A DNA stretch of 34,907 bases from Sulfurovum sp. (GTDB lineage Bacteria > Campylobacterota > Campylobacteria > Campylobacterales > Sulfurovaceae). The notes under the pieces are model-generated. The model ran no database searches. It was given only the letters and a program-made list of their open reading frames with translations, and was not told the origin of the DNA. A program made the position numbers and the translations under genes. The stretch covers positions 1 through 34,907 of the forward strand of contig DYNJ01000006.1 of the NCBI GenBank assembly GCA_020721085.1, read 5' to 3'. This document shows positions 1 to 8,347 of this stretch, piece after piece (the stretch's first letter is position 1; the number at the start of each line of letters is the position of its first letter).

Positions 1-775
1 GGAAAAACTGATGTCCCAACACGGCAGTGGCTATCGTCGCTATACCCAGCCAAACTACCCCCATAGCGCCCGGCTTGAGAGTCTCGATCTTGTTTGTCTG
101 ATCAGTAAAGGGAGGCTTGCCGCTTGGAACAAAAGAGGACAAAAGTCCGGCGGTCACCATCCACCCCAATAAAGAGGCCGGAAAAAGTGTCAAAAAGTCT
201 ACAAACTCTCCCTTTCCGGCTGCCCAAGCCATCAGTGTCGTAATATCTCCAAAGGGGCTCCATGCCCCTCCGGCATTGGCAGCAACGACAATATTGATAG
301 CCGAAGGAACAAGAAACTCATGGTTGTCCTTGTTGATCGTAAAGAGAACCGTAGAGAGTATCAAGGCTGTTGTGAGGTTATCTGCAACCGGAGAGATGAA
401 AAATGCCAAGAGTCCTGTGAGCCAAAAAAGCTGCTTGTAGGTATAGCCTTTAGAGACAAGTTTGTACTTAAGAACATCAAATATATTTCTCTCTATCATG
501 GTCTCGATAAATGTCATCGCCACAAAAAGAAAGAAAAAGATTTCGGCGATCTCCAAAATCAATGCATCCATCTCATCCTTCAAAGGCTTCGGATCAAGAC
601 CAATGAGAGAAAAATAGATACCTATCAGCATAAACATGGAAGTGCCCATCAAGAGAGCCGGTTTGGCTTTGTTGATACGGTATCTGTCTTCGGCAGCGAT
701 ATAGTAGTACCCCGCAAGGAAGACAGCCAAAGAAAGTATCCCTACCCATGTCGTTGTCAGATCAATTGCGTGCAT
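1..775 (-). CDS. nhaD: NhaD-type Na+/H+ antiporter (3' part runs off the window)
   Basis: Reverse-strand reading from ATG at 775: MHAIDLTTTWVGILSLAVFLAGYYYIAAEDRYRINKAKPALLMG...FLFVAMTFIETMIERNIFDVLK...ISPVADNLTTALILSTVL...NIVVAANAGGAWSPFGDITTLMAW. Ion-transporter (ArsB/NhaD) signature. Absent from the ORF track because it is truncated. Confidence 0.85.
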   Translation of the reverse strand, partial: MHAIDLTTTWVGILSLAVFLAGYYYIAAEDRYRINKAKPALLMGTSMFMLIGIYFSLIGLDPKPLKDEMDALILEIAEIFFFLFVAMTFIETMIERNIFDVLKYKLVSKGYTYKQLFWLTGLLAFFISPVADNLTTALILSTVLFTINKDNHEFLVPSAINIVVAANAGGAWSPFGDITTLMAWAAGKGEFVDFLTLFPASLLGWMVTAGLLSSFVPSGKPPFTDQTNKIETLKPGAMGVVWLGIATIATAVLGHQFF

Positions 776-803
776 TGGATTCCTCTTTGTGCGATCTAGT
801 CCG

Positions 804-2255
804 TTAGTTTTCTATATAATGGGTTCCGAGTGATATTTTGCGCCTGAGCGCCGCATCAACGATCGCCGAAGCGGTATTGAGGCGAAGCCGAAGCAAGCGC
901 CCTATCTGCTTGCTTTTCATATCGTATATCATATTTTTGGCTTCATGCAGCCCATTTTTGGTTCGGATGATACCTACATTTTCCCACATCACCTGGCGCA
1001 ATCTGTCCTTATATGCAGCATCATTGTCTTTGTGAAGAATATTACCGTAATCTTCATCAAAGAGAGGTATTTGGCGGGTGTTTTGCTCTTTGCCCATGAT
1101 AAAATCAACCGCGCGCTTGGCAAATACTACACCTTCGAGCAAAGAGTTGGAGGCGAGACGATTTGCCCCATGCACTCCGGTCGAAGCCGCTTCACCGATC
1201 ACATAAAGCCCCTCAATCCCATCGATACAACCGTTCATATCACTCCTGATACCGCCTATTGCATAGTGAAATGCCGGCGATATGGGTACTCTTTGCTGTG
1301 GAAAACGATACCCTAAAGAGGCGAATGTACGCGTAATATTGGGGAATCGCTGATGAAATCTTGCCTCATCAAACATACTGAAATCCAGATATACCTCTTC
1401 ATTTTTGTACTGTCGTTTGTAGTTAAAAATCGCGCGAGACACAATATCTCTTCCCGCCAATTCTCCTCTTTCGTCATAGCCAAAGAGAAATCTTTCGCCT
1501 TTTTCGTTGACTATATGCGCCCCCTCGCCTCTTAGAGCCTCAGTCAGCAAAAGCTTCCTTGCGTATGGAGTCTTGACAAATACGGTGGGGTGGAACTGCA
1601 TCATCTCCATATCGGCGAGTTCAATCCCTTTTTTGACACATATACCATGGATATCAGCGCTTACCGTACGAGAATTTGTATTATACTGATAAAGCGAACC
1701 GACGCCTCCTGAAGCTATGATCACATCATCGGCATAAATCGTGCTGGGTCTATAATTGACAGTTGCCTTCACCCCATAACACCGACCGTTTTCGATCAAC
1801 AGATCATAAACAAGAGTATTTCGCTGAAGTTCATGCTTGTTTTGTACCATCATGAAGTAGTGCATATACCGTCCCGTAGCATCACCGCCGGCATGCACGA
1901 TACGACCGACCGAATGAGCCGCCTCTTTTGTGTAGAGCAGGCGACCTTCTTCGTCTCGGTCGAATTCCATCCCTTTAGCGATAATATCTGCCGTAGTTTC
2001 CAGACTCGTTCGGCTCAGTATCTCGACAGCTTCACGGTTGTTGTGAAATGCGCCGGCCTCAATCGTATCTTGGATATGCAAAGGAATATCATCTTTGTCA
2101 AGAGCCGTTACCATACCGCCTTGCGCATAGAAGGTATTGCACTCCCACGGGACATCTTTGCAAATGACCAAAACCTTTTTGCTTCGCGGCAGATTCATCG
2201 CAGCATAAAGACCGGCGATACCTGCGCCTATAATCAATACATCATATTTTCTCAT
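804..2255 (-). CDS. nadB: L-aspartate oxidase
   Basis: 483 aa; FAD motif GAGIAGLYAA, NTFYAQGGMVTAL, HSVGRIVHAGGDATG, EALRGEGAHIVNEKGERF, GVHGANRLASNSLLEGVVF. Confidence 0.95.
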   Translation of the reverse strand: MRKYDVLIIGAGIAGLYAAMNLPRSKKVLVICKDVPWECNTFYAQGGMVTALDKDDIPLHIQDTIEAGAFHNNREAVEILSRTSLETTADIIAKGMEFDRDEEGRLLYTKEAAHSVGRIVHAGGDATGRYMHYFMMVQNKHELQRNTLVYDLLIENGRCYGVKATVNYRPSTIYADDVIIASGGVGSLYQYNTNSRTVSADIHGICVKKGIELADMEMMQFHPTVFVKTPYARKLLLTEALRGEGAHIVNEKGERFLFGYDERGELAGRDIVSRAIFNYKRQYKNEEVYLDFSMFDEARFHQRFPNITRTFASLGYRFPQQRVPISPAFHYAIGGIRSDMNGCIDGIEGLYVIGEAASTGVHGANRLASNSLLEGVVFAKRAVDFIMGKEQNTRQIPLFDEDYGNILHKDNDAAYKDRLRQVMWENVGIIRTKNGLHEAKNMIYDMKSKQIGRLLRLRLNTASAIVDAALRRKISLGTHYIEN

Positions 2256-2401
2256 GATCTTGACCCTTTTTGAGTGATCTCTTTTGATCCGTTATCCTCT
2301 ACATAAACAGGTGAAGTTTTGTATCCGCACCCTCCCAAGACGATACAGCAAAGAGATGCTATAATCATCCTATGAAAAATGCGCGCTCGATTCTCTCTCA
2401 T
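2252..2401 (-). CDS. small lipoprotein (LptM/YifL-like)
   Basis: MRENRARIFHRMIIASLCCIVLGGCGYKTSPVYVEDNGS...: basic n-region, hydrophobic core, lipobox LGGC, then GYKTSPVY resembling the LptM/YifL GCGLKGPLY pattern. Start could be 2401 or 2368. Overlaps nadB start by 4 bp (ATGA). The longer track ORF (2542) is likely over-extended. Confidence 0.6.
   Translation of the reverse strand: MRENRARIFHRMIIASLCCIVLGGCGYKTSPVYVEDNGSKEITQKGSRS
2360..2365 (+). promoter_or_regulatory. candidate -10 box (TATAAT) for the DUF721-like gene
   Basis: TATAAT followed by CATCCT then ATG at 2372; predicted +1 coincides with the A of the start codon. Confidence 0.45.
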
Positions 2402-2824
2402 CTTTGCTGTCAACCCCAATTTAAATCCCTTTCGCAATATGCCTGCTACCAAAAGTTTATAGGGCTGCTTGCCCCAAAATTCCAACAGGCGATAGCCTTC
2501 GTCTATATCGATAAATCTACGCTTTTTGTCGCCCTCTCGCATCCGGGATACAAGATGGAGCTTGATTATAATAAAAATTTATTAAAAAGCTTATTAGCCA
2601 TGCTCTCAAAGCATGATCCGCAGTGCTCTCATCTGCGCGCGGAGCATATCGTCATCTTCAACTCCAGATTCTCGGTTCAGCCTCAAGAGGATCTACACGG
2701 CACTGATCCCAAATACCATGAGATCGCCCGTGGGGATTTTGAGATCTGCACCGAAGACGAAGAGCTTCAAAAGCGATTTGAGATGATAAAAAAAGATATT
2801 TTGATCAACAAAGAGATACAGTAG
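2372..2824 (+). CDS. DUF721/DciA-like protein (tentative)
   Basis: 150 aa; N-terminal helix then QQAIAFVYIDKSTLFVALSHPGYKMELDYNKNLLKSLLAML, the general shape of DUF721 proteins. Stop TAG overlaps the GTG start of uvrC. Confidence 0.5.
   Translation: MKNARSILSHLCCQPQFKSLSQYACYQKFIGLLAPKFQQAIAFVYIDKSTLFVALSHPGYKMELDYNKNLLKSLLAMLSKHDPQCSHLRAEHIVIFNSRFSVQPQEDLHGTDPKYHEIARGDFEICTEDEELQKRFEMIKKDILINKEIQ
2579..2597. repeat. 19-bp exact repeat copy 1 (TTATTAAAAAGCTTATTAG)
   Basis: Identical to 27728-27746; AT-rich with HindIII-like core AAGCTT. Confidence 0.7.
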
Positions 2825-4656
2825 TGCTCCTCTCTACACTCACAAAACTCCCCGATAACCCCGGTATTTACCAATACTTTGACCATACCGGCAAGCTGCT
2901 CTATGTGGGCAAAGCAAAAAGCCTCAAAAACAGAGTCAAAAGCTATTTTCGTTTCATCCCAGAATTCAAACCAAACCCGACACTCTCGCTAAGAATACTC
3001 AAAATGCTGGACGAGGCGAAAAGCCTTGACTATCTCGTGGTAGAGAGTGAAGAGGATGCGCTGATACTAGAGAATTCTCTCATAAAACAGCTCAAACCAA
3101 AATACAATATTCTTCTAAGAGACGACAAAACCTACCCCTATCTCTACATTGATGAAAATGAGCCGTTTGCGCGTTTTGAGCTCACGCGCAAGGTCGTCAG
3201 CGGCAAGGCGATCACCTACTACGGTCCATTTCCGAGTGGCGGCAAGGCGCTTTATGATGCCATCTATGAACTCTATCCGCTCGTACAAAAAAAGAGGTGT
3301 CTCCATGAAAAAAAAGCATGTCTTTTTTATCAGATAGGCCGCTGTCTCGCCCCTTGCGAAGGCAAGATCACCCAACAAGAGTATGCTTCTATCATACAGC
3401 AGGTCAAAGAGGCTCTGCGCAAACGAAAGAAACTGACAAGCGCCCTGCAGCAAAAGATGATGGATCTCGCTGTGCAGGAGCGCTTCGAGGAGGCGGCAAA
3501 AATGCGCGACATGATGATGGCTATCGACAACCTGGCGATCACCTCCGATATCGATCTGGCTCAAAATACCGATATAGACATCTTCGCCATACTCAAAGCA
3601 GATGTGCGCGGAGTAGTCGTCAAATTTTTTGTGCGGAGCGGGCGGATCGCTTCGAGCACTTTTAGCTATTTTCGCCATCAAAACAACTTTGACCCTGACG
3701 AAGCCTATAGACAAGCTTTGCTGGAGTTTTATACAGCCGGCACACCGCATATAGCCAAAACAATCCTTACCGCCCACCCTGTCAAAGAGAGTGCAGAGAT
3801 AGCATCAGCACTATCCAAACGACTTGGATACAAGATCGACATTCTCCACCCCCGAAGAGGAGCAAAGGTCAAATTGACCGCTCTTGCTCTGCAAAACTGC
3901 CAAGAACTGCTCAAAGACGACAAGGCAAACGACGCGATAGAACAAGAGATTGCCAGTCTGTTTGACCTCTCCGCACCGCCCTACCGTATCGAAACTTTTG
4001 ACAACTCTCATCTGATGGGCGCAGCAACCGTCGGAGCCATGGTCGTGCAAGACGAAGGGCGCTGGAACAAGAAGAGCTACCGCCGCTATACACTCCACGA
4101 ATATGACGAATACGGTCAGATGCGCGAGATGCTGACACGCAGGATCGAGGATTTCGGAGTTGCGCCTGCTCCCGATCTTTGGATCATAGACGGCGGACAG
4201 GCTCATCTGGCTTTGGCGAGAAAACTGCTTGGTGCAGCGCAGGTCAACCTCGATGTCATAGCCATCGCCAAAGAGAAGCTCGATGCCAAAGCCCATCGTG
4301 CCAAGGGCGCGGCAAAAGACAGGATCTATTGTGATAAAGGGATTTTGGAGCTCAAAGCCAGTGACAGACGACTAGGCTGGATACAAAAACAGAGAGACGA
4401 AGCACACCGTTTCGCCGTCGCCTTTCACCAAAGCAAAAAACGTAAAGATGATCTGCAGGTTTCTTTGCTTGACAAAAAAGGGATAGGAAAAGCGACTGTA
4501 AAAAAACTTATCGACTACTTCGGCTCATTTGAAGCGATAGACAACGCATCACATGACGAGATTGCCAATGTCGCAGGCGGCAAAATTGCATCGATACTCA
4601 AGAATGTCACATACCATCCCACTAATGATCTGCAGTCTAAACGGCAGACAGGATAA
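2824..4656 (+). CDS. uvrC: excinuclease ABC subunit C
   Basis: 610 aa; GIY-YIG start LPDNPGIYQYFDHTGKLLYVGKAKSLKNRVKSYF, CLHEKKACLFYQIGRCLAPCEG, UVR motif, FDNSHLMGAATVGAMVVQDEGRWNKKSYRRY, C-terminal HhH. GTG start. Confidence 0.97.
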   Translation: MLLSTLTKLPDNPGIYQYFDHTGKLLYVGKAKSLKNRVKSYFRFIPEFKPNPTLSLRILKMLDEAKSLDYLVVESEEDALILENSLIKQLKPKYNILLRDDKTYPYLYIDENEPFARFELTRKVVSGKAITYYGPFPSGGKALYDAIYELYPLVQKKRCLHEKKACLFYQIGRCLAPCEGKITQQEYASIIQQVKEALRKRKKLTSALQQKMMDLAVQERFEEAAKMRDMMMAIDNLAITSDIDLAQNTDIDIFAILKADVRGVVVKFFVRSGRIASSTFSYFRHQNNFDPDEAYRQALLEFYTAGTPHIAKTILTAHPVKESAEIASALSKRLGYKIDILHPRRGAKVKLTALALQNCQELLKDDKANDAIEQEIASLFDLSAPPYRIETFDNSHLMGAATVGAMVVQDEGRWNKKSYRRYTLHEYDEYGQMREMLTRRIEDFGVAPAPDLWIIDGGQAHLALARKLLGAAQVNLDVIAIAKEKLDAKAHRAKGAAKDRIYCDKGILELKASDRRLGWIQKQRDEAHRFAVAFHQSKKRKDDLQVSLLDKKGIGKATVKKLIDYFGSFEAIDNASHDEIANVAGGKIASILKNVTYHPTNDLQSKRQTG

Positions 4657-4700
4657 CCAACCATTGCCGTCAATGCTCTTTTTTGCCAGATAGATGCTTA

Positions 4701-5357
4701 TCACACTTCATCTGCTACGATCTGTGCCAGCTCACCAGGGTGTGAGATGAGATGCTCAGCTCCTGCGTCTTTTAGCTCCTGCGCTGTACGAAATCCCCAT
4801 AGCACCCCAACTGCCCGCATACCTGCATTTTTTGCGGTGCGGATGTCTGTAGCGGTATCGCCCACAAAGACGACTTCATGCGGTGCGACTCCCCATGCTT
4901 GCGCAATAGCCAGTGCACCTGCTGGATGCGGTTTGTGAGGGACATGATCTTTTTGTCCGTGCACTTGCGAAAACGCCGCATCGGCAAATATATTTTGCGC
5001 ATAGAGCACCGTGAAAGCGTGAGGCTTATTGGACAGGATACCTAGATGCAGACCTCTGCACGCCAACAGATTCAACATTTCATCTATCCCCTCATACGCT
5101 TTGGTGTGAGCGTGTAGGTTTTGCTCATAGACGAGTTTAAACTGCGCAAGAGCCGCATCCAATTCTACTTCATCTATGTGTGCCGGGAGTGCATTTTTCA
5201 TCAATATCCTAGCACCGTCACCGACAAAATGCCTGTACGCTTCAAGTGCGTGGATAGGATAGCCTAGATCGGAGAGGACGATATTGGCATTGCGCGCAAT
5301 GTCCTGCAAAGAATCCACAAGCGTCCCGTCAAGATCGAAAATCACCCCTTTGATCAT
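4701..5357 (-). CDS. gph: HAD-family phosphatase, phosphoglycolate phosphatase-like
   Basis: 218 aa; VIFDLDGTLVDSLQDIARNAN, GILSNKPHAFT, KPHPAGAL, VFVGDTATDIRTAKNAGMRAVGVLWGF. Confidence 0.88.
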   Translation of the reverse strand: MIKGVIFDLDGTLVDSLQDIARNANIVLSDLGYPIHALEAYRHFVGDGARILMKNALPAHIDEVELDAALAQFKLVYEQNLHAHTKAYEGIDEMLNLLACRGLHLGILSNKPHAFTVLYAQNIFADAAFSQVHGQKDHVPHKPHPAGALAIAQAWGVAPHEVVFVGDTATDIRTAKNAGMRAVGVLWGFRTAQELKDAGAEHLISHPGELAQIVADEV

Positions 5358-5389
5358 CTGCAGATTCCTTGTACCGCTCTTTAGTGGTG

Positions 5390-6880
5390 CTATCTGACCA
5401 AACTTCCTATAGCTTCTCTGGCGATATCCATGAAGCCGTCCGCGCTTGGAAGATACGGGATGAGCCCCATACCGATACCGCCGGTTACCGTCAAGAGCGC
5501 CATCAAAAAAATCAGCGTCGTACTGGTATCAAAAGCAAATTCCTGCTCTTTGCCTTCGTCTTTATTGAAATACATCATCGCGATAAGCCTAAAGTAGTAG
5601 AAGATAGACACGAAAGCGACAAAGACGCCCAATAGAGCGATATAAACATGACCAGATTCAATGGCGCTGACAAAAATATAAAATTTGCCCATGAAACCGA
5701 TCGTCGAAGGAAATCCTGCTAAAGAGAGCATGAAAATAGTCATCATGACCGCCAGATACGGATGTCTGAAGCCAAATCCTCTAAAATCTTCAAAAGTGAG
5801 GTGTTTGTGCTCTTTGGCAGTGAGGAAACTGAGAATCCCGAAAGCTCCCACGGAGCTGAGAAAGTATGAGATCAGATAAAACATGATCGCCGAAGCCGCC
5901 AATTTGTCTCCCGCTCCTATTGAGCAAAGCGCGATCATCATATAGCCTGCGTGGACAATAGACGAGCCTGCCAACATCCTTTTGATATTGTCTTGGATAA
6001 GCGCCAGAAACGAACCGCCGATCAGAGTAAGTGCCGTGATGATCTGCAACGATTGTGACCATACCGCATATACAGGTTCAAAATCTATCAGATATATGCG
6101 CAAAGTGATAGCAAAAAGTGCGATCTTAAAGGTCGAAGCCATAACCATCGCAACAGGAAGAGGTGCGCCGTGATAGACATCGATCACCCATGCATGAAAC
6201 GGTACTGCACCGATCTTGAACAATATAGTCACAATCATCAAAAGCCCGCCGACCGCGATGAGCGTATGATTTGTATGCGGATGCGAGGCGATGTGTTGAT
6301 AAATATCACCGATGATCGTAGAACCTGTCTCACCGTAGACGAGAGCAACACCTAGCATAAAAAGCGCTCCCATCAACGATCCCAAAACGATATATTTCAT
6401 CATTGCTTCCGGGCTTTTTGGATTGGCGGTATTGTAGCCTACCAGTACATAAATACTCAGACTCGCGATCTCAAGCGCAACAAAAGCGGAGATAAGTTCG
6501 TTGGCGTGGGCCAGGATCATCATCCCAAAAACACCAAAAAGCAACAGCGCGAAAAAATCACCGTCAAAGTAGTTGCGGCTTTTGAAATATTCATTGTTGA
6601 TGAGCAGTGTCAGCATCGCACCACCAAGAAACATCATATCAAAAAGAGTAGCAAATGTATCCACGACAAAGCCGTGACCGAAGATATCTACAAATACAAA
6701 GGTATCAGGAGCGGCGGCATAGTGTAAGACATCAATACAAAGCGATATTCCCAATATAACGATTGTGATAAAGTTACGGTTGATAACACTCAACCACGGT
6801 GAAAATCTAAGCAGCATCAGCACAATAGCCCCAATCACTACAATAGCCATGGGCAAAACTAAAAACAGATCATACAGCAT
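5390..6880 (-). CDS. nuoN: NADH-quinone oxidoreductase subunit N
   Basis: 496 aa antiporter-like subunit; FVALEIASLSIYVLVGY, LGSLMGALFMLGVALVYGETGST, HAGYMMIAL; last gene of the nuo operon. Confidence 0.95.
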   Translation of the reverse strand: MLYDLFLVLPMAIVVIGAIVLMLLRFSPWLSVINRNFITIVILGISLCIDVLHYAAAPDTFVFVDIFGHGFVVDTFATLFDMMFLGGAMLTLLINNEYFKSRNYFDGDFFALLLFGVFGMMILAHANELISAFVALEIASLSIYVLVGYNTANPKSPEAMMKYIVLGSLMGALFMLGVALVYGETGSTIIGDIYQHIASHPHTNHTLIAVGGLLMIVTILFKIGAVPFHAWVIDVYHGAPLPVAMVMASTFKIALFAITLRIYLIDFEPVYAVWSQSLQIITALTLIGGSFLALIQDNIKRMLAGSSIVHAGYMMIALCSIGAGDKLAASAIMFYLISYFLSSVGAFGILSFLTAKEHKHLTFEDFRGFGFRHPYLAVMMTIFMLSLAGFPSTIGFMGKFYIFVSAIESGHVYIALLGVFVAFVSIFYYFRLIAMMYFNKDEGKEQEFAFDTSTTLIFLMALLTVTGGIGMGLIPYLPSADGFMDIAREAIGSLVR

Positions 6881-8347
6881 CTATCGATACCTCCCTATGG
6901 CTTGCAGCATCTCAAGCAGTGCGGGCTCAAAAAGTTGCGTAAAGAGCGACGGAGCCAGACCTGTCAAAAGCAGCAGCAGCGCCAATGGAGTAAGTATGAG
7001 CAGATCAATGCGGCCTAGATCTTGAAATCCTGCCGTAACTGTGCTTGGTGCGCCAAAAAGAGTTCTTTGCAGCATCCAAAAGACAAAAGTAATCGCAGCA
7101 ATCATAGTCAGCGCAGCAAATACCCCTACGATCATACTATATTTAAAGGCACCTATGATGATAAGAAGTTCCGCGACAAAACCTCCCGTTCCCGGAAGTC
7201 CTGCGATAGAAAGCGCAAAAAATGAGAAGAAAAAGGCAAATCTCGGCGCCACCTGCGCGATACCGCCCAAATCATCAATGGTGATCGAACGCACACGCCT
7301 ATAGATCATCCCTATCATGATCAATATACCGGCAGATGCAAGCGCATGTGTGGCTACCAGATAGAGACTGCCGTTCCATGTATAGACATTTTCCAGCATA
7401 AGCCCCAGCAAAATAAGAGAGAGGTGTGATCCTGACGAGTAGGCGAACATACGGCGAAGATTGGGTTCCATGATGGCATGTATGGCATAAAAGATCACCC
7501 CGATCAGCGCAAAGACGATCAGTGGAGTGACATAATACTCAAGTGTCGATTCAAATAGCCCAAAACCAAAACGCCAAATACCGTAGATGCCGAGCTTTGC
7601 CATGATCGAAGAGAGAATGACAACTGCGGGTGTTGGAGAGGAGCCATATGCCGGAGCCATCCATGTATGGAAAAGCGGCAAAGGTATCTTGATGGCAAAG
7701 GCAAGCAAAAATCCTGCCGCGACCACGATAGAGGTACGAGGATCAAGCGAAAGCGATGCGATGTCGTTATAAGAAAAGCTCCAAAACCCATGACTCTGAA
7801 AAAACAGATAGCCCATATAGAGCATCGAAAAGAGCATAGCCATCGAGCCGAAGATGGTCATCACGACAATCCTCATGGCGTTATATTGGTTGTCGGTATT
7901 GCCATAGCGACCAATCATGATGAAGACAGGCAACAGCATCGTTTCCCAAAAAAGGTAAAACAAGATCAAGTCAAGTGAAAGTACAGCGCCCAACACGCCT
8001 GTTTGCAGTGCCATCATATTGTACCAATACCCATGCCGTTTCTCTCGCCACATATAAAGATACAGCAGGGGCATAATAAGCGTGATCATCAGTAGCAATA
8101 CCAAAGAGAGAGCATCGACACCGACATAGTATGTGATACCATAGTTTTGGATCCACGGCGCGATATGCACAAACTGCATCCCCGCATGAGGATCAAAGTA
8201 CCATGCAAGAATCCAAGAAAGCCCCAAAACAAAGAGCGATGTTACAATCGCCAAGAGTCGCAACAGCGGTATAGACGCCCGCACAAGACTGCCTAGCAAC
8301 GCTCCAAGAATTGGAATAAAGATGATAAGCGTAAGTATCATATTCAT
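6881..8347 (-). CDS. nuoM: NADH-quinone oxidoreductase subunit M
   Basis: 488 aa; YYVGVDALSLVLLLMITL, FYLFWETMLLPVFIMIGRYG, PLPLFHTWMAPAYGSSPTPAVVILSSIMAKLGIYG. Confidence 0.96.
   Translation of the reverse strand: MNMILTLIIFIPILGALLGSLVRASIPLLRLLAIVTSLFVLGLSWILAWYFDPHAGMQFVHIAPWIQNYGITYYVGVDALSLVLLLMITLIMPLLYLYMWREKRHGYWYNMMALQTGVLGAVLSLDLILFYLFWETMLLPVFIMIGRYGNTDNQYNAMRIVVMTIFGSMAMLFSMLYMGYLFFQSHGFWSFSYNDIASLSLDPRTSIVVAAGFLLAFAIKIPLPLFHTWMAPAYGSSPTPAVVILSSIMAKLGIYGIWRFGFGLFESTLEYYVTPLIVFALIGVIFYAIHAIMEPNLRRMFAYSSGSHLSLILLGLMLENVYTWNGSLYLVATHALASAGILIMIGMIYRRVRSITIDDLGGIAQVAPRFAFFFSFFALSIAGLPGTGGFVAELLIIIGAFKYSMIVGVFAALTMIAAITFVFWMLQRTLFGAPSTVTAGFQDLGRIDLLILTPLALLLLLTGLAPSLFTQLFEPALLEMLQAIGRYR

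Noticed and set aside
117-799. Plus-strand ORFs 117-440 and 320-799
   Set aside because: Antisense to the clear NhaD reading frame on the minus strand; low-complexity K/R-rich translations without family motifs.
838-2273. Plus-strand ORFs antisense to nadB
   Set aside because: Complement of a strongly conserved gene; no supporting motif or SD.
3115-4296. Minus-strand ORFs inside uvrC (including the 220-aa ORF)
   Set aside because: Shadow ORFs of uvrC; no domain signature.
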